Assembly: GCA_004154925.1 (NCBI GenBank)
Contig: QJNS01000107.1
Span: 62,001 to 126,000 of the forward strand
Source of the DNA: Monosporascus cannonballus
Taxonomy: Eukaryota > Ascomycota > Sordariomycetes > Xylariales
DNA: 64,000 nt
Reading direction: 5' to 3'
Shown here: in pieces, positions 1 to 13,068 of the stretch
Numbering within the stretch: position 1 is the first letter of the stretch
Layout of the letters: every line of letters begins with the position of its first letter
Notes under the pieces: model-generated
The model's input: the letters and a program-made list of their open reading frames with translations, nothing else
What the model was told of the DNA's origin: nothing
Databases searched by the model: none
Position numbers and translations under genes: made by a program

Positions 1-551
1 TCTCTTCAACAGACACAATCGCGGGCAACGGCGAGGTCACCAAGTGCTTTAGCTCCACAGGACGCGTTTCACCTGAATGTAACCAGAGTATATGAATGAC
101 GGCGTTCTTCAGGTCTCGTGCTAATCGATTCAAACTTGTGATTCACAACAGCTCCATACAAATCAAGTGAGAGGTGTGTTCTATTCACTTTTCTTCATTC
201 CCATAATCAGAGCTCCTGACACTCTTTCTAGGTGTGATTGTCGTTGGCACGACCCTTGTCCCGCTCACCTTACTGAAAGCTAACCCGGTGCCTTTCACAC
301 CGGTGCTTCTCACCCCAGGTTGCTCCCCTCGTTTGTCCGACATCTTCGCAATATCATTGATCGCGTGTGGACAGCTCATACCTAGAAATGACCAGGTAGT
401 GAATGCTAAGTTCTTAACCTAGAGCTGAGTCGCACTCCCTGCCACAAAAGAGCGAACCTCCCCTCTCTACTATGAGACTGTCTACGATAGCACTTTCATG
501 TTCTTCGTCTAGATGCGTTATTACTATACTCAATTCGTATCACAATCCATC
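1..551. other. intergenic, left edge
   Basis: Normal-composition sequence upstream of the first gene. Short open frames here overlap each other on both strands and show no recognisable protein. No RNA gene or repeat was seen. Confidence 0.5.
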
Positions 552-1319
552 ATGTCACTCCCAGACCTCCTCCCTGAAGATGCCAAAGTGCTTACCAGGT
601 GGCGAGAGACACTTCGAGGGTTTCTACAGCCTACGGCTTGCCCTGACCATTGCCTCGCAACCTGGGGCATAGGCAATGAATTCGGCCACACGATAGAATC
701 ATTTGACGAACTTTCTTCAACAGCACTACCAGTGGAATATCGTAACGGGTATCGTTTTCGAGTACTTCTCGAAGAAAGGGGTTGTTCATCGATAGGCACC
801 ATGTATGACGAAACAACCAGTTCCATTGCAGACACGGAAGAGGAGCAACCATTGCCCGTCACCCTCAACAAGGAACCCCACGCACGGAAGTACAGGGCAG
901 CGCTCTACAAGGTCCTCGGCATCTTACAGAGAGACTACGCGTTCAGTTACTGCCTCGCCATCATACAGTTTACGGACCGCGGGGGCACGACGACGCTCTG
1001 CCCGGCTCTGTTGATCAAGACGACGGACAAGCTCCCCGAACAGGTGATTGAGGATGTGTTCCAAGTGGTACTACCCGCAGAGGTGTGGGAGGAGCTCGAA
1101 TGTGATGGTCAACTCCCTACGGAGCTCAAGGTCGCTATTATTCCGGCTCCGAATATGGTCAGCAAGCCCATTATCGAGCCTCATATGAGACAAGAGGTCC
1201 AAGACTTTTTCTCCTGGAAGAGCTTCGCGCCAGGGTTCGACTTGCTGCTGAAGCAAGAGCCATCGCTTTGGAAATGGATCGAGCAGGCTCTGTCTGCGGA
1301 GTCGGTTTGGTACGCATGA
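552..1319 (+). CDS. hypothetical protein, 255 aa
   Basis: A single open exon of 255 codons that I do not recognise. I chose the ATG at 552 (protein begins MSLPDLLPEDAK) because it has A at -3; the in-frame ATG 39 bases upstream has T at -3 and adds only a weak leader. The protein is acidic and mixed alpha/beta in character, with no signal peptide or membrane segment. Visible traits are a Trp-rich C-terminus (SLWKWIEQALSAESVWYA) and a central hydrophobic stretch around YCLAIIQF. Base composition and codon use look ordinary, and the length of the open frame supports a real gene. It could be a lineage-restricted fungal protein. No function is proposed. Confidence 0.6.
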   Translation: MSLPDLLPEDAKVLTRWRETLRGFLQPTACPDHCLATWGIGNEFGHTIESFDELSSTALPVEYRNGYRFRVLLEERGCSSIGTMYDETTSSIADTEEEQPLPVTLNKEPHARKYRAALYKVLGILQRDYAFSYCLAIIQFTDRGGTTTLCPALLIKTTDKLPEQVIEDVFQVVLPAEVWEELECDGQLPTELKVAIIPAPNMVSKPIIEPHMRQEVQDFFSWKSFAPGFDLLLKQEPSLWKWIEQALSAESVWYA

Positions 1320-3630
1320 TAAGTCGTTACATGCACAGCGCGAGCGCCTGGCGACGCGAGGGCACCTGAAAAGCGTACCTACAGACGAGGGCCACTCAAT
1401 CCTCGAGGAGTAATCATCGCTGATTACATGTGCCGGCCAAGTAGGGGAAAGAAGATCGGGAGTAATTGGATATCGCAGAGTAGTGACCACTGCTTGCCCA
1501 TCTCTATGAGTCTATTCGAATTTGGGCTGGACTACCAATGGTTCCCCTCTACACTACCTCGTAGCAGACTCGAGCCTAAGACGGGGACTCACGTGGCCCG
1601 CAAACTTATCTGGCCATACAAGCCCAGACGCTGGCCAATTAACCTGAGGATGGAAATCCCCGAGCTCCACTGAACTCTTTGCTCATTTGGCCATAGGGAG
1701 GACACAGCGTGGGTCGCCAAAAGGTGGCACAGATTCAGGCATGCGTTAAATGGGTCTCTATGTATATAGAGCAATTCCTAGCCTAGCATGCTCATATGCC
1801 CTAATGGAGGCTGTGGGACAGCCGCGTAGCGTCTGGCCCCCTGCCATTAAATACTATTAACAACAACAGCTCATAGTTTCCCCTTCCCAGGTAGGCGAGG
1901 CATATTTGAAATTTCCACATGCAAGCATGGGCGCCGCAAGATCATCCACTGACGCCAGAGTGATAACACACCTACGCGGGCTTATCTGGGGGGAAGCGGA
2001 CGGGATTCCGAGTTTTCCACTTGATGAGGTTCGTATGTGATAGACCAGCTGTTTAACAGGACCTTTATAGGGTATGTCGACGAGTCGGCAATGCGCAATG
2101 GAAACCCACCCCCACCCCCATGATGCGCATATTGAGCTGAGGGATACGCGAATATGGAAGCACCTGCTCAAGGTGCCTGAATTATGAGGTGTGATGTAGG
2201 GATAGCTTATTGCGTTTCACTTCCTCTCTCTGTCCGAAGAATTAATAACCGGAACAGAATTTTATCATATGACTACGTCGGCTGACAGCTGTAATGGGTG
2301 ACCTGATGTATGCTGTGCTTAACAATCCGGTTGCCTACCTCGTTAATGCTTTTAGAAATCGGCAATCCCAGGAATATACTAGGTCGTGTCTAAGCTAAGG
2401 TTTAATGTGATGGCCACGGATAACCGAGAATAGGGGCCACCAGTAAACCGCAGCTGTCATAAAGTTGGCCGTAACTAGGAACCCGTTCTCGACATGCCTT
2501 GAGCACTTTGCTTCCGTTAGAAACGGCCTACGTCTATGTTCATTGTGCCCTCCTCGGCGACACACCCCTCTCAGCACGCAACATCGACTCCACCCTCATA
2601 TTCTATACCTTGTTCGAGTTAACTGCCAGATAGGGGAAACCTGCTGTGGATAATACAAAGCTGGGGAGACAAGGATGCACTTAGGGAAGGTTGTGATGGA
2701 CACCACGAAGTTAAACCGAGATAGCTATCACAGAATTGTCCGCGGAGGAAAGATGGTGCCTCCGTGAATTCGTCCCTAATACATTAGACCGGCCACGGAT
2801 CAAGCAGAATCTTCGTACGGAGCCGAAACCTACAAGCACAAGTATAACTAGGACCATATCCCAGTGTCCCAACACGAGGTGTGCTTGGGCCCAATCAAGT
2901 GTGGATATATCGAGGTACGGATTCCGTATTCGGCCCCGACAACTCCATGAGTACATGCACTATCCCGAACTTTTGAGCGGAGTGGAAGTGCTGCTGATTG
3001 GCCTACCCCCACATCTTGGACATGCATCCGTTATTGAAAGGTTGTGGTTGATTAGCACAGATCCTGAGGGCATTGTAGGTCAATTGCTAAGGGCGTAGAT
3101 GTATTCCACCAGTATAGGGTAAATTATTAAGAAGCAATTATAGGCTTTCTATTAAGAGTTTACAACTTTAACTCTCCCGAGTAGGACATAATTTACGATC
3201 TGTTCAACAATGTCCTACTTCTCCGCCTCCGGTTGACCCTCCATAGTGGCAGCATGCCCGCGTGCCCTAAGCCTTCACGTATCTGTTTTGGAACAACATG
3301 GGTTGGGTGACCATCTACTTTAATTGGATAAATCAGTCAGGGCAAGCAGGATGTGACCTGGCTGCTTCAACAGGCTGAATAGGCTGACCAGTTACCACAA
3401 CGCACACGGCATCCCCTCCACATTAACATGCCGTTGTACTAACGCCTAGGATGCAACACTACCTGGCAAACGGGACGCTTGCTTTAGTCTTTTTCGGCAC
3501 TTACAGGGCAATGCACTGTTACACTGCTTACACCCATGGTGATCCCGAAGCGGGTTATATGTAAATGGGAATTCCGTTCTCCCTACGTCGAAGTTTCCTG
3601 GACGAATCTGTCGAGGGACTAGTTGTGACA
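1320..3630. other. long intergenic region
   Basis: About 2.3 kb of normal-composition DNA. The longest open frame (2736-3098, plus, 120 codons) shows no recognised family and no clear start context. I see no convincing gene, repeat or RNA. Confidence 0.45.
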
Positions 3631-5795
3631 ATGGCAATCAAGGACGATCAAACCATCCGTGACCACTGGCGATGTTTCCTCGCCTGTGGTCTAATTATTC
3701 TGTCACCGTTCCAATATGGCATTGACTTTGGGCTCATCGGCGGCCTGCAGGCGATGCCCGGCTTTCTCAAGGTATGTTGGGCTTTCTTTGGACCCCTAGA
3801 TCATGAAGTTCGCTCATACAAAACTCGATGCGGACAGGTATACGGTCACGAGGCCTCCGATTCTGTTATTGGATGGAATCTCTCGCCAGTCCGCCAGCAA
3901 CTTATCACGTCCCTCATGTCACTGGGTGCTTTCATGAGTTCCGGCACTGCGGGTTTCGTTGCGATTAAACTAGGTCGAAAGACTTGTCTGTATCTGGCTA
4001 TCGTGGGCTGTTACATTTCCAACATTATCATGATGACGACAACGGACATCAACGCTCTCTACGTCGGACGGCTCCTCAACGGTTTGGCCAACGGTTACTT
4101 CATGGTTTTCGCGCAACTTTGGTATGTATTCCCCTGTTTGGAGACGAATCCATTACTCTACTTGATCAACTTTTACCGGACATCAGAATGCCGGCCGTTG
4201 GACGAAGCTGGGAGAATGAAGAGCCTTTGGTGCTACAACATTCTTCTTGCCCTCCTAACTCAGTACGATAGAAGTTAGGCCTACTGCGCTTTGAGCTCAT
4301 TTATGACATGCAAGGAGTGAGTGCTAACTACAAGGGTTGATAGGCTCCAGGAAAGCAGTCCGGCGAAGTATCGCGGCCTCTTTTTGTCTGTATTTCAATT
4401 CTCCACTTCATTTGTAAGTGGCCTCCCAGCGTCTCTTTGGGGTCACCCCTGACGGCAGTGACTTAGGGGACGCTTATCGGCACGATCATAGATTTTTCTA
4501 CCTCGACCCGGCCTGATAAATCGTCTTATCTCATTCCACTTGGGATAATATACGTTGTGCCCTTCATCCTCGGCACCGGCTTGTTATTTATACCTGAATC
4601 ACCCCGCTGGCTGATCCTTCAGGGGCGGGTCGAAGAGGGTCGCAAGGCACTGCACTGGCTGAGACCAGATATTGCCAAGGTCGAAGTCGAGCTTGAAGAG
4701 ATCAAAGACGCAATCGCCCGGGAGCGTGAGATGGGAAGCAGCGTCGGGGTTGTTGACATGTTCAAGAACCCTATTGATAGGCGACGGACTTTCCTCTCAA
4801 TATTCGGCGTCACTACTCAAGCTGCTTCTGGTTCAATGTTCGTTATATGTAAGATTGTTCCTTGCCAAAAAGTTCTACGGCAGACTAGCTCACTTCATTC
4901 CACAGCATACAAGGCTTACTTCTTCACCATGGCACGAGTACCGAATCCTTTCGCGATGAGCTGCGTATTCAGCACAGTTGGCCTCCTGGCTCTCGTCGCT
5001 AACTCGTTGATTATCGTCCGATATGGACGCCGCCGCGTTCTCTTAATGAGCGGTCTTATCACTTGTGGAATACTCCAACTGATTATCGCAGTCATATACG
5101 ACCAGAACCCAGGAACGACTCAGACAGGGAAAGTGATCATTGGATTGTCCACCATATACATTTCAAGCTATAATGTAAGACTTGACCGTGGCCAGGCATA
5201 TGTTGCAGAATCTATATGCTAATGGAACGGAACATAGGCAATGATTGCCCCTTACGCTTGGTTGTCCGGAGGGGAAATCCCATCGTAAGTTGCTTGATAT
5301 TCTTCCTATACTACATTGGTGTGCCCTTTCAGATTTTACCCATTTCGTATTTCGGTCCCAAGCTGGGCTTCGTTCCCATCACACGAATAGTTCTAATGTT
5401 ACAATGAATTATAGGCAACGTCTACGAAGCTACACCTTTGGCGCCGCGTCGGCTGTAGCATTCTTAGCTGCTTGGCTGGTCGCGTTCACTGCACCGTATT
5501 TCATCAACGTGGAATCGCTGAACTGGGGTCCGCGATACGGTTATATCTGGTTCCCATCCTGTATGGTAACTGCGATATGGGTCTACTTCTTCCTGCCCGA
5601 GGTCCAGGGCCGGACACTGGAAGAGATTGACGAAATGGTGAGTAATGGACCTCTGCTCCTGGGACATATATGGGTTGCTAATCCCAATGTTTGTAGTTCG
5701 AAGCGAAACTCGGAGCGAGGAAGTTCAGAGGGTATCAGTGCGTTCGCAGAATTGAGGTGGAGGAGAAGCCTGATGTCAAGCACGAGGAGCTTTAG
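3631..5795 (+). CDS. MFS sugar transporter (sugar porter family), 8 exons
   Basis: Twelve-helix sugar:H+ symporter of the major facilitator superfamily, expected in the plasma membrane. Exons by splice signals and phase: 3631-3771, 3838-4121, 4344-4413, 4467-4848, 4906-5174, 5238-5284, 5415-5637, 5697-5795. They join in phase to 504 aa, the usual length for the family. Hallmarks: DFGLIGGLQAMPGF in helix 1; KLGRKTCLY in the loop after helix 2; QESSPAKYRGLFLSVFQF; the diagnostic PESPRWL before the central loop; RYGRRR; GGEIPSQRLRSYTFG; and the C-terminal PEVQGRTLEEIDEM. Branch-site-like motifs (gctaac at 4323, gctaat at 5678) support the models of introns 2 and 7. The motif set fits hexose or alpha-glucoside porters; the substrate cannot be read from sequence. 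The gene appears intact. Introns 1 and 4 are multiples of three and lack stops. Confidence 0.88.
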
Positions 5796-7944
5796 ACACA
5801 TGAATCTGTGGGACAAGTTGGAGCACCGTTATGGACTCTCCGAATCATCCCGACGCTCTAAGTACGAGTGCGGGCATGGTTCATCGAGATTACATCTAGA
5901 TCTACTGTAGGATCGTTGTCGGAGCGCACCCCTTCAATAACGTAGTCTTACGCCAGAAGGCTAGAAGGAGGGATCCGATAGTTTTAGCTCTGATAATTAA
6001 CAAGGAGGCATCGGATGGTAGTTTAATGCCGTGAAGGATTATTTAGCCCCTAAATTCTGAAGTTCTTGTGTGATTCCCTGGTGGTACACGAGCGCCTGAA
6101 AATGTACTGGACCTGGCCGTCTACGGCCAAGTCTAAAACAGCTCACACGTTTCCCAGACTCTTCCATATACTGGTTCTGCCCATAAAGCTCATTCCGCAG
6201 AGCCATGATCAGGGTTCTCACAAAACCTAGCTTCATCGGATACGTCGGAAGTATACCTTTCTGGCCATGGGACTGGATAACATGACATTCGGAACCATGA
6301 AGCAACACATCAGGGTCTCCATTTACATGAAGGCGCTCCTTTTACAGTTTCTTAGCCCCCACCATCTTATCTAGGTTAGTAAACTGATTTGACGTTGCCG
6401 ATTAATGGATCATCTTGATTTGTTTCCAGAGTGTTTTAGCTGCAATCGATCCCATGATTAATACATCTTACCATGCTGGGGAGCCCTCCCATTAGGCGCT
6501 GGCCTTAACTTCTGGTAATCGAAAACTATAGCTAAAAATATTGGTTATCTAGCCCTTCGATGGTTGTTTCATATTCCGGAGTGTTCTGGACCGTAGCACT
6601 GGACGAAACCTCAAATCCAATCGCCTCGGACAAAAGAGAGACTGAAATATATTGCACTCTATTTTCGTCTGTCTTGGGTGCGCAATTGTCGCCCAGGCAG
6701 CTACGGCAAAAGCCATAACCAATGCCAATGTTTGGCCAGAATCGGCAGGTCTATGTGGCTGTACCGCGGATACCTTCTGCAAATGATGCTGACGAAGGTG
6801 TACTATAGAGTTGAGTACGCTAAGTCGAATAGCAATGACGGGCTTGATTGGCAAGATAGCTGCCTCAACGTCCTATGAATCATAATAAGCATGCAAATGA
6901 CGGCTAACGGTCTTGGCTGTGGTGGATTGGCATCTGTCATGATATCACTACCTAGATAAAGGTATAGAAAGAATATATACTTTGTGTCATGGAAAAGGGC
7001 ACCCCTAGCTAGGGTCTTCGGATGATTGTTATTCCTTCCCGGAGCCCTATATCAGTGGATCGCCCACAACAAGTGGGATCAACGCTTCCTAGCTTTAGAC
7101 AGGTCAATATACCCTCAAGAGCTGTGCACCTGATCCTTAGTAAGTGTGACACTTTGCACGTTACGAAAGTACAACGCGCGACTCGCGCGAGTCGCTATAT
7201 GGTAGGTTAGGAGATGACTTGCATCTTCCCTAGTTCCTGGGTCGGCAATGAGAAAGGGGGCTCGCGGATGAGTAAGCGATCCTTTAGCTTCTTGGGCGGT
7301 TTCGGATTAAATACTACTCAGGTAGTACTTAAGAGGTAGATCGCTACCTACCCGGACTTAGCTATCTTAATGACAAGACTCGTTCAGGGGCTAAGGGGTC
7401 GGTAGTATCCATTGCCTTCACTGTCTCTTTGCTTTTCCGAAATTAACTAAATGGTGGCCCATATCTTGGAAGCCGTTGTACGTATATGACAGGACCGCCT
7501 AGTCATGTACCTATACCCCTGCATATTCAATGCGCTCAAACATGCTCCCTCTACAACAAGGATGCCACCGCACTAATCACTCCGGCTATGGTTACCTGGG
7601 GGAGTGGGGGGGGCGTAAATCCCGTGAGCAGAAAGATGCTTGGTATTTCGGTCTGGGATGCAGGTTAAAGCAATGTAATGCTGATGCCAATGGGTATTGG
7701 GAAGGTAACATCTGGGGTGAGTTCGGACCGGCCGCGAACTCCGCGTCTTACAATCTTATGGCCCACACGCCGTTGTGCTGATGTCGAGACAGTTGGTTTA
7801 GCTCTCCCAAAGGAGTCTATGAGACTTTGGGACTGGGTATATATAAATAATCCGCGATCTATAATATGGTTCTACATGGACTAGCTCACTTCACTTCGTA
7901 CTCGACTTCAGCAGCAGCGTTATTTCTCGTTCAGATTGCCCATC
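5796..7944. other. long intergenic region
   Basis: About 2.1 kb between the transporter and the DJ-1-family gene. Short overlapping frames at 7486-7884 read partly protein-like but have no consistent frame, start or family. A perfect palindrome lies at 7178-7195 (listed separately). No other structure is supported. Confidence 0.45.
7178..7195. repeat. 18-bp perfect palindrome
   Basis: GCGACTCGC followed directly by its reverse complement GCGAGTCGC. It sits in intergenic DNA about 750 bases upstream of the DJ-1-family gene. It could be a protein-binding site or chance; one such palindrome in 64 kb is not strongly unexpected. Confidence 0.6.
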
Positions 7945-8690
7945 ATGTTGAACAGCACGAGTAAGTCTATCTTCGTTTATCGTATGTCCTCGGCTAATGC
8001 CTTGCAGTCCCCCTTCGCCTCGGGATGGTTATATTCCCGGCGCTGACGGCGCTTGATATGTTCGGGCCTCTAAATGCCCTTAATCTTCTCTCCATCAATC
8101 ACAATATGACGCTATCGCTCGTCGCCACAGACACGGATCCTATCAGTATTGATCGGACTATCATCAATGGTGTCCCCCAGGGAATGCTTGCGTCATCTGC
8201 CTCTCCGTATTTCACGCAATACGTCCTCCCCACCCACACGTTGGATAATGCCCCCGACTTCGACGTCATCCTCGTCCCCGGCGGTGCTGGCACTCGCAAT
8301 CTCAAGGGCACGCAGCGCATAGTGAACTGGTTGGGCGAGCGTATGGATGACCCGGAGCTCGACTACATGATGACCATTTGCACTGGAGCAAGTCTGTTGG
8401 CGCGTACGGGGAAGATGGCCGGAAAGGACGCAACGACCAACAAAGCCGCTTTCGAATGGGTGAAGAGCGTAGAGCACGCCGACAAAGTCAATTGGATCGC
8501 AAAGGCGCGATGGGTAGTAGACGGGAATTTATGGACAAGCTCAGGAGTCAGTGCGGGCACGGACATGACGTTATCTTGGATAGAGCATTTGTATGGTAGG
8601 AATGAGAGTGAGAAGATCCGGAACCTGATGGAGTGGGTTGCTCTTAATCAAACCGACGATCCGTTTGCTGAATATTGGGGAGTGGTATAG
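7945..8690 (+). CDS. DJ-1/PfpI-family (class I glutamine amidotransferase-like) protein
   Basis: A 232-aa protein from two exons, 7945-7960 and 8008-8690. The 47-bp intron has a GTAAGT donor, a gctaatg branch site and a CAG acceptor, and restores phase (MLNSTIPLRLGMVIFP). The fold signature is present: FPALTALDMFGPLN near the N-terminus supplies the conserved acidic residue, VILVPGGAGT follows, and the nucleophile elbow is ICTGAS with the catalytic-type cysteine. Family members include isonitrile hydratase-like enzymes, ThiJ/DJ-1 chaperone-hydrolases and cysteine peptidases of the PfpI type. The layout resembles the isonitrile hydratase-like subgroup common in ascomycetes, but the substrate is not determined. 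No signal peptide, so probably cytosolic. It is the last gene before the 16-kb RIP-mutated insertion. Confidence 0.88.
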
Positions 8691-9237
8691 AATTCCAGAA
8701 ACATCATATCTCCATATAAGAGGCGAGATCCAGCAGGGTTAGGCGTATAAGTTATGTAAATAGTGGTTAGATGAATCATATCTTACGTTCTCCTGACATT
8801 ACAATCTGTAAGAAAACCGCGTGTGCAGCAATTTAACAATGCGAACATGACCATATAGGGAGTTTAACTCGTCACTTATAGGGAGTAAACCGCTCTGCTT
8901 GGGGCCTAGGCCCATCTTCGCCCACAGACGAATGTCCCCGTTGTTGAAGTTCGCAGAGGACGTCTGCTTACGCTATCGGGTCTGGGTAGAGCGGTTTCAT
9001 ATCTTCATTCGTCCGGATCATGCAGACGCACCACCATGAGCCAGAATTAGCGCGAGCCGACACCGAGAATCGCATGCTGAGAGTGCAAAGGCTGCTTTAC
9101 CATGCTCGAGGCCGTAATATCAAAAGGCCATCGTCGCAACAGCATTGCGTGTGAGACCCTAGACGGCCTTTCCCATCCTCTAACTAATCTACAAATGAAT
9201 CTGGGTCCTAAGTCGCAAAAGACAATGGCGCATATAT
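8691..9237. other. intergenic flank of the insertion
   Basis: Normal-composition DNA between the DJ-1-family gene and the 8-bp target duplication. No gene or repeat recognised. The composition change at the insertion edge is abrupt. Confidence 0.5.
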
Positions 9238-9245
9238 AGGTGAGC
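9238..9245. repeat. target-site duplication, left copy
   Basis: AGGTGAGC directly precedes the left terminal inverted repeat. The identical octamer follows the right terminus at 25580-25587. Eight base pairs is the duplication length of hAT transposons. Confidence 0.8.
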
Positions 9246-9256
9246 TAGGGTTTGCA
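9246..9256 (+). repeat. left terminal inverted repeat
   Basis: TAGGGTTTGCA, pairing with 25569-25579 at 10 of 11 positions. Just inside lie two tandem AATGGGTACCC units (9256-9277), the second part of a 14-bp perfect palindrome. Confidence 0.75.
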
Positions 9257-12200
9257 ATGGGTACCCAATGGGTACCCATTGACTACCCACGACCGTGGGT
9301 GGGTAACCGTGCGTAATCTTGGCATTTTTTTTAAAAAAATATCCACGATTACCCATCTACGAGCTATTTATTTACGAGTAACCATTAGGTAAAAATTATA
9401 ATAATATTAAAATATAACGAATTATATTTTCAAAAATTTTAAATATAAAATTATTATTAAATTTATATTAAGTTATGTATTAATTGTTTTATTTTATAAA
9501 TTAAACAAAAATAATTACGAATTGTTTAAATTGACCAAATTATTTAATTTATTACACTTTATACATTAAAAAAATATCGGTTTAAAAAGTTATTTACGAA
9601 TATTTTAGGGGTAATCGGAAAGATTTTTGGAATATATATTAATATTACTGCTAACTTTATTTTTCCCTTAGGAACTAAACTAAAAACGGTTTTTTCTAAT
9701 TATTACGTTATTATACTATTTTAAAACCAAGCCGGCTGAGAAAATAAGGCGATTAAGATTTACGAAATCTACAAATATTATAATCGAAAGAAGTTTTTTA
9801 ATATTTTATTAAGCACAAGTTAAAATACAAAAGCAATTTTAAAAATAATTAAAGTAATATAATTTATATTTCGAATTAAAGCTGCAAAAAATATATTACT
9901 CTAAAATTTAATATGTTAATAAAATAACTAATTAATTAATATCTCAGAATTTATAAAACGGGAATCGTAATTTAAATTTATCTGTTATTCGATATAATAA
10001 CTTTTTTAAATTATAATATTAAAAGGTTAAAATTCGATAAAATTAATCAGGAATTTTTTATCGTTAGTTATTATATAAAGACGAATGTTGGCAAAATTAT
10101 AAAAATAATAACAATAAAAGTAATTTAAATATTATTAATTTTAATTTGGTATATTAGGTTTTTATTACGGAAGTAATAAAAGTTTTAAAAATTTTAAATT
10201 TAATAAATATAAGTACAATATAATTAATATTATAAATTAAGTTAATATCGAATATACGTATTAATTTATATGTTAATTAATTTATTGTACATAGTTATTT
10301 AATAAAATTATTATAAATTTGATGTTTTAGTAAATGTATTTTTTATACGATATATTTTATAATCACTTTAATAATTATTCGGATAAAGTATTTCGTATAT
10401 AAAAATATTGATTTAGAATAAAAATTAAGTTTAAATTTATAAATAAAATTTTCAAAATTTTAATTAAATATATTATAAATTTAATGTACCGAATTTGGAG
10501 AAATAATAATATAAACCATATTTTTATAATAAATAATATAACGTTAAATTTATCTTAAATAAATATTAATAACTTAAAAAAGAATTTCTGTTATGATATA
10601 TATTATATTGTTAATTATTAACGTTAATTTAATCTTGAACTTTAATAAATAATAATAGTCATAAGTCGAATTAGGTTGTTATAATAAGGCGATTTATTTA
10701 TTTTTCGAAAAATATTTCGTAGATAAATTTATGTTTTTTATTAACTGATATTTATGAAAATTTAGTATTTAAATTAGAATATTTGTAAAATAATTAATTC
10801 GCATTATTTATAATTATTTTTTCTTACATTTAAATCTAATTTAAGGTCGATATTATATTAAGTTATAAATTATTTAAGGTATTTATTTTATAAATGATTT
10901 ACAATAATTAGTACGAAAATTAATCTATTATTAAAAACGAAACTTATAATAAATTATTAGTAATATTTATAATGTTTTTATAAATTCTATTTTAAATAAT
11001 AAGGTTTAGTTTGCGGTATTTTTTATTTTAAGCCGTTTTATTGCGGCGAATCTCAGTTCCTAATATTTATTAAATATTTTTTACGAGTTTTTTGTTAAAA
11101 TATTTAGAAAAAGAATTTTCGTTGCAATTTTACGTTTTTATTATATATTTATTATTTAAAAAACGCGTTATCGCGTTTACGACGTTTATCTAGAAATTTA
11201 TTATTATTTTTTCTGAAAATCAATATTATATTAAATATAATAAAATATTAATTCATACAAAACTTAATACGTATTATGTCGGAAATACGGTATATTTACA
11301 TTTTGAGTTAATATGCGTAATATAAAATGTTTTGGTTTATTTTAACATTTATTTTAAAATTATAATCAATATTGAAATTATTATATTATTAATGTAATTA
11401 AAAATATGAAATGAATAATGCAAATACTTTATTATTTAATAATACTACATGAAAACATATATTTGACATTTAATAAATATAATTAAAAATTATATATATA
11501 TATATATATATATATGATTAATTTATTTAAAAAATCGCAATTAAATTTCGACTAAACTTTTTGATTAAAGAATATATTATATTTATTATGCAATGTTAAA
11601 AAATGTTGAATATATTTATTTATAAATTTCTTTTATTAAACAAAAATCCTTGAAATAAATGACGTTTTTTACATAAATCGTGTAAAGGTTAAATTTAATA
11701 AATAATATAATTAATTTATTTTCCGCCGTTTTTTGCATTATTTTTATTATACATTATTCAATTTTAAAATCGTTTTCTGAATATACTCTAAATAAGATTT
11801 CCTGGATTTTATATGTTAAAACAATATTATAAAATTAATAGAATATATAATTTTTGAAAATATTTATTTTTACGTAAAATTACAATTTTTAAAAATTAAA
11901 ATTGTATTAATAAATATATTAATTTTATAATTTATAACTTAATATCTGGTTTAAAATAACGATACCAAAATTAGGTTTTAACTTTTTTTTACATTTTAAT
12001 AATTGAGAATATATTATTTAAAGATTGACTTTTATTTAATAAAAATAGTCGGCGGTTATAATTAAAATAATTTAGTGGTTTTTTATTTATATTTTCGAAA
12101 TAAAAATTTAATTGTTTAAAAAAGTTAAATTATTATTATTAATAATCGTAATAATAATAATAATAATAATAATAACAATAATAATAATAATAAGTAAATA

Positions 12201-12692
12201 ATAATTTTATAAAATAATTAAATTCTATATGATTACGGTTAAATAAACTTTTTTTCATAAAATCGCTTAATATATATCGTAATAAAAATATAGTTTTACT
12301 TATTAAGAAAATGATTTTAATTACATAAAGCGTAAAATAATTAAAAAGAAATATAATTATAACTTTTTAAAATTTATCCAAATATTTCGATATCAAATAA
12401 ACGCCAAATAAATAATTCGAATAATAAATATTTCTGTTATAATATTTTATATATATATCTTATTTGAATTTTAATTTAAGTTTTCGCCCGTATTAATTTT
12501 TCGTTTTTAACGTATTAATTCTTTTATTTTTAATGTATTAAATTTTTGTTTTTAATATATTAATCGTATACGATTACGTTTAATTATAGAATTTGTAATA
12601 TAATTAAAATATTATTCGAATTCGATATTACAAAATATTATTATTTTTTATCGATTTTTTAACCAAATTATAACCGATAAAGAAAATTATAA
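9257..12692. other. RIP-mutated AT-rich arm, left
   Basis: Very AT-rich, stop codons in all frames, cytosine mostly in CpG. It includes a TA dinucleotide run near 11490-11515 and an AAT/ATA run near 12150-12193. No protein family could be read through the mutations. It is presumably degraded transposon DNA belonging to the hAT-like element or to older nested copies. Confidence 0.6.
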
Positions 12693-13068
12693 TGTGACGG
12701 CTAAGGGGTTTAACCAACTATTAAACCTAAGTCGTACGAGTTTATGTTAGCAGGAGTATCGTGGGAATCTGAGTAATGGATACAGTATCGTGTTACGTCT
12801 CGTAATACCAAGGGTGCCTTGGGTAACGAATTGTTATTGCAAGCTGATGTTATCTAAACTCTGGTAATGAACGTGTCTGTCTATATATTGATTCCTTTTC
12901 TTATTGCTCGTTCCTGCTCAGTAAAGCTTTGTTGAGCAGTTGCTCAGTGATGCTCAGTAGTGCTCAGTTGCGATCCGCTGAGCACTGATCACGTGATTTG
13001 GGCTGACGTAGCCTTTTGTAGTCTTGGCCTAACTGTTTCCACAGGCCCAGCCTGGCTGGGTCGTAATA
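12693..13068 (-). mobile_element. solo LTR, 376 bp
   Basis: An island of near-normal composition inside the AT-rich block. The minus strand begins TATTACGACCCAGCC (expected TGTTACGAC before RIP) and ends GCCGTCACA, giving TG...CA-type termini. It is flanked by TATAA (12688-12692) and TATAG (13069-13073), a 5-bp duplication with one RIP-type transition. Orientation is inferred from a TATATA box and from the related LTR at 14492-14641. No internal retroelement region adjoins it, so it is a solo LTR. Its length is near the minimum repeat size known to be needed for RIP in Neurospora, which may explain its preservation. Confidence 0.65.

Noticed and set aside
7486..7884. Overlapping short frames with protein-like stretches (YGYLGEWGGRK)
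   Set aside because: No single frame, start or intron pattern gives a coherent product; could be a decayed gene but cannot be supported.
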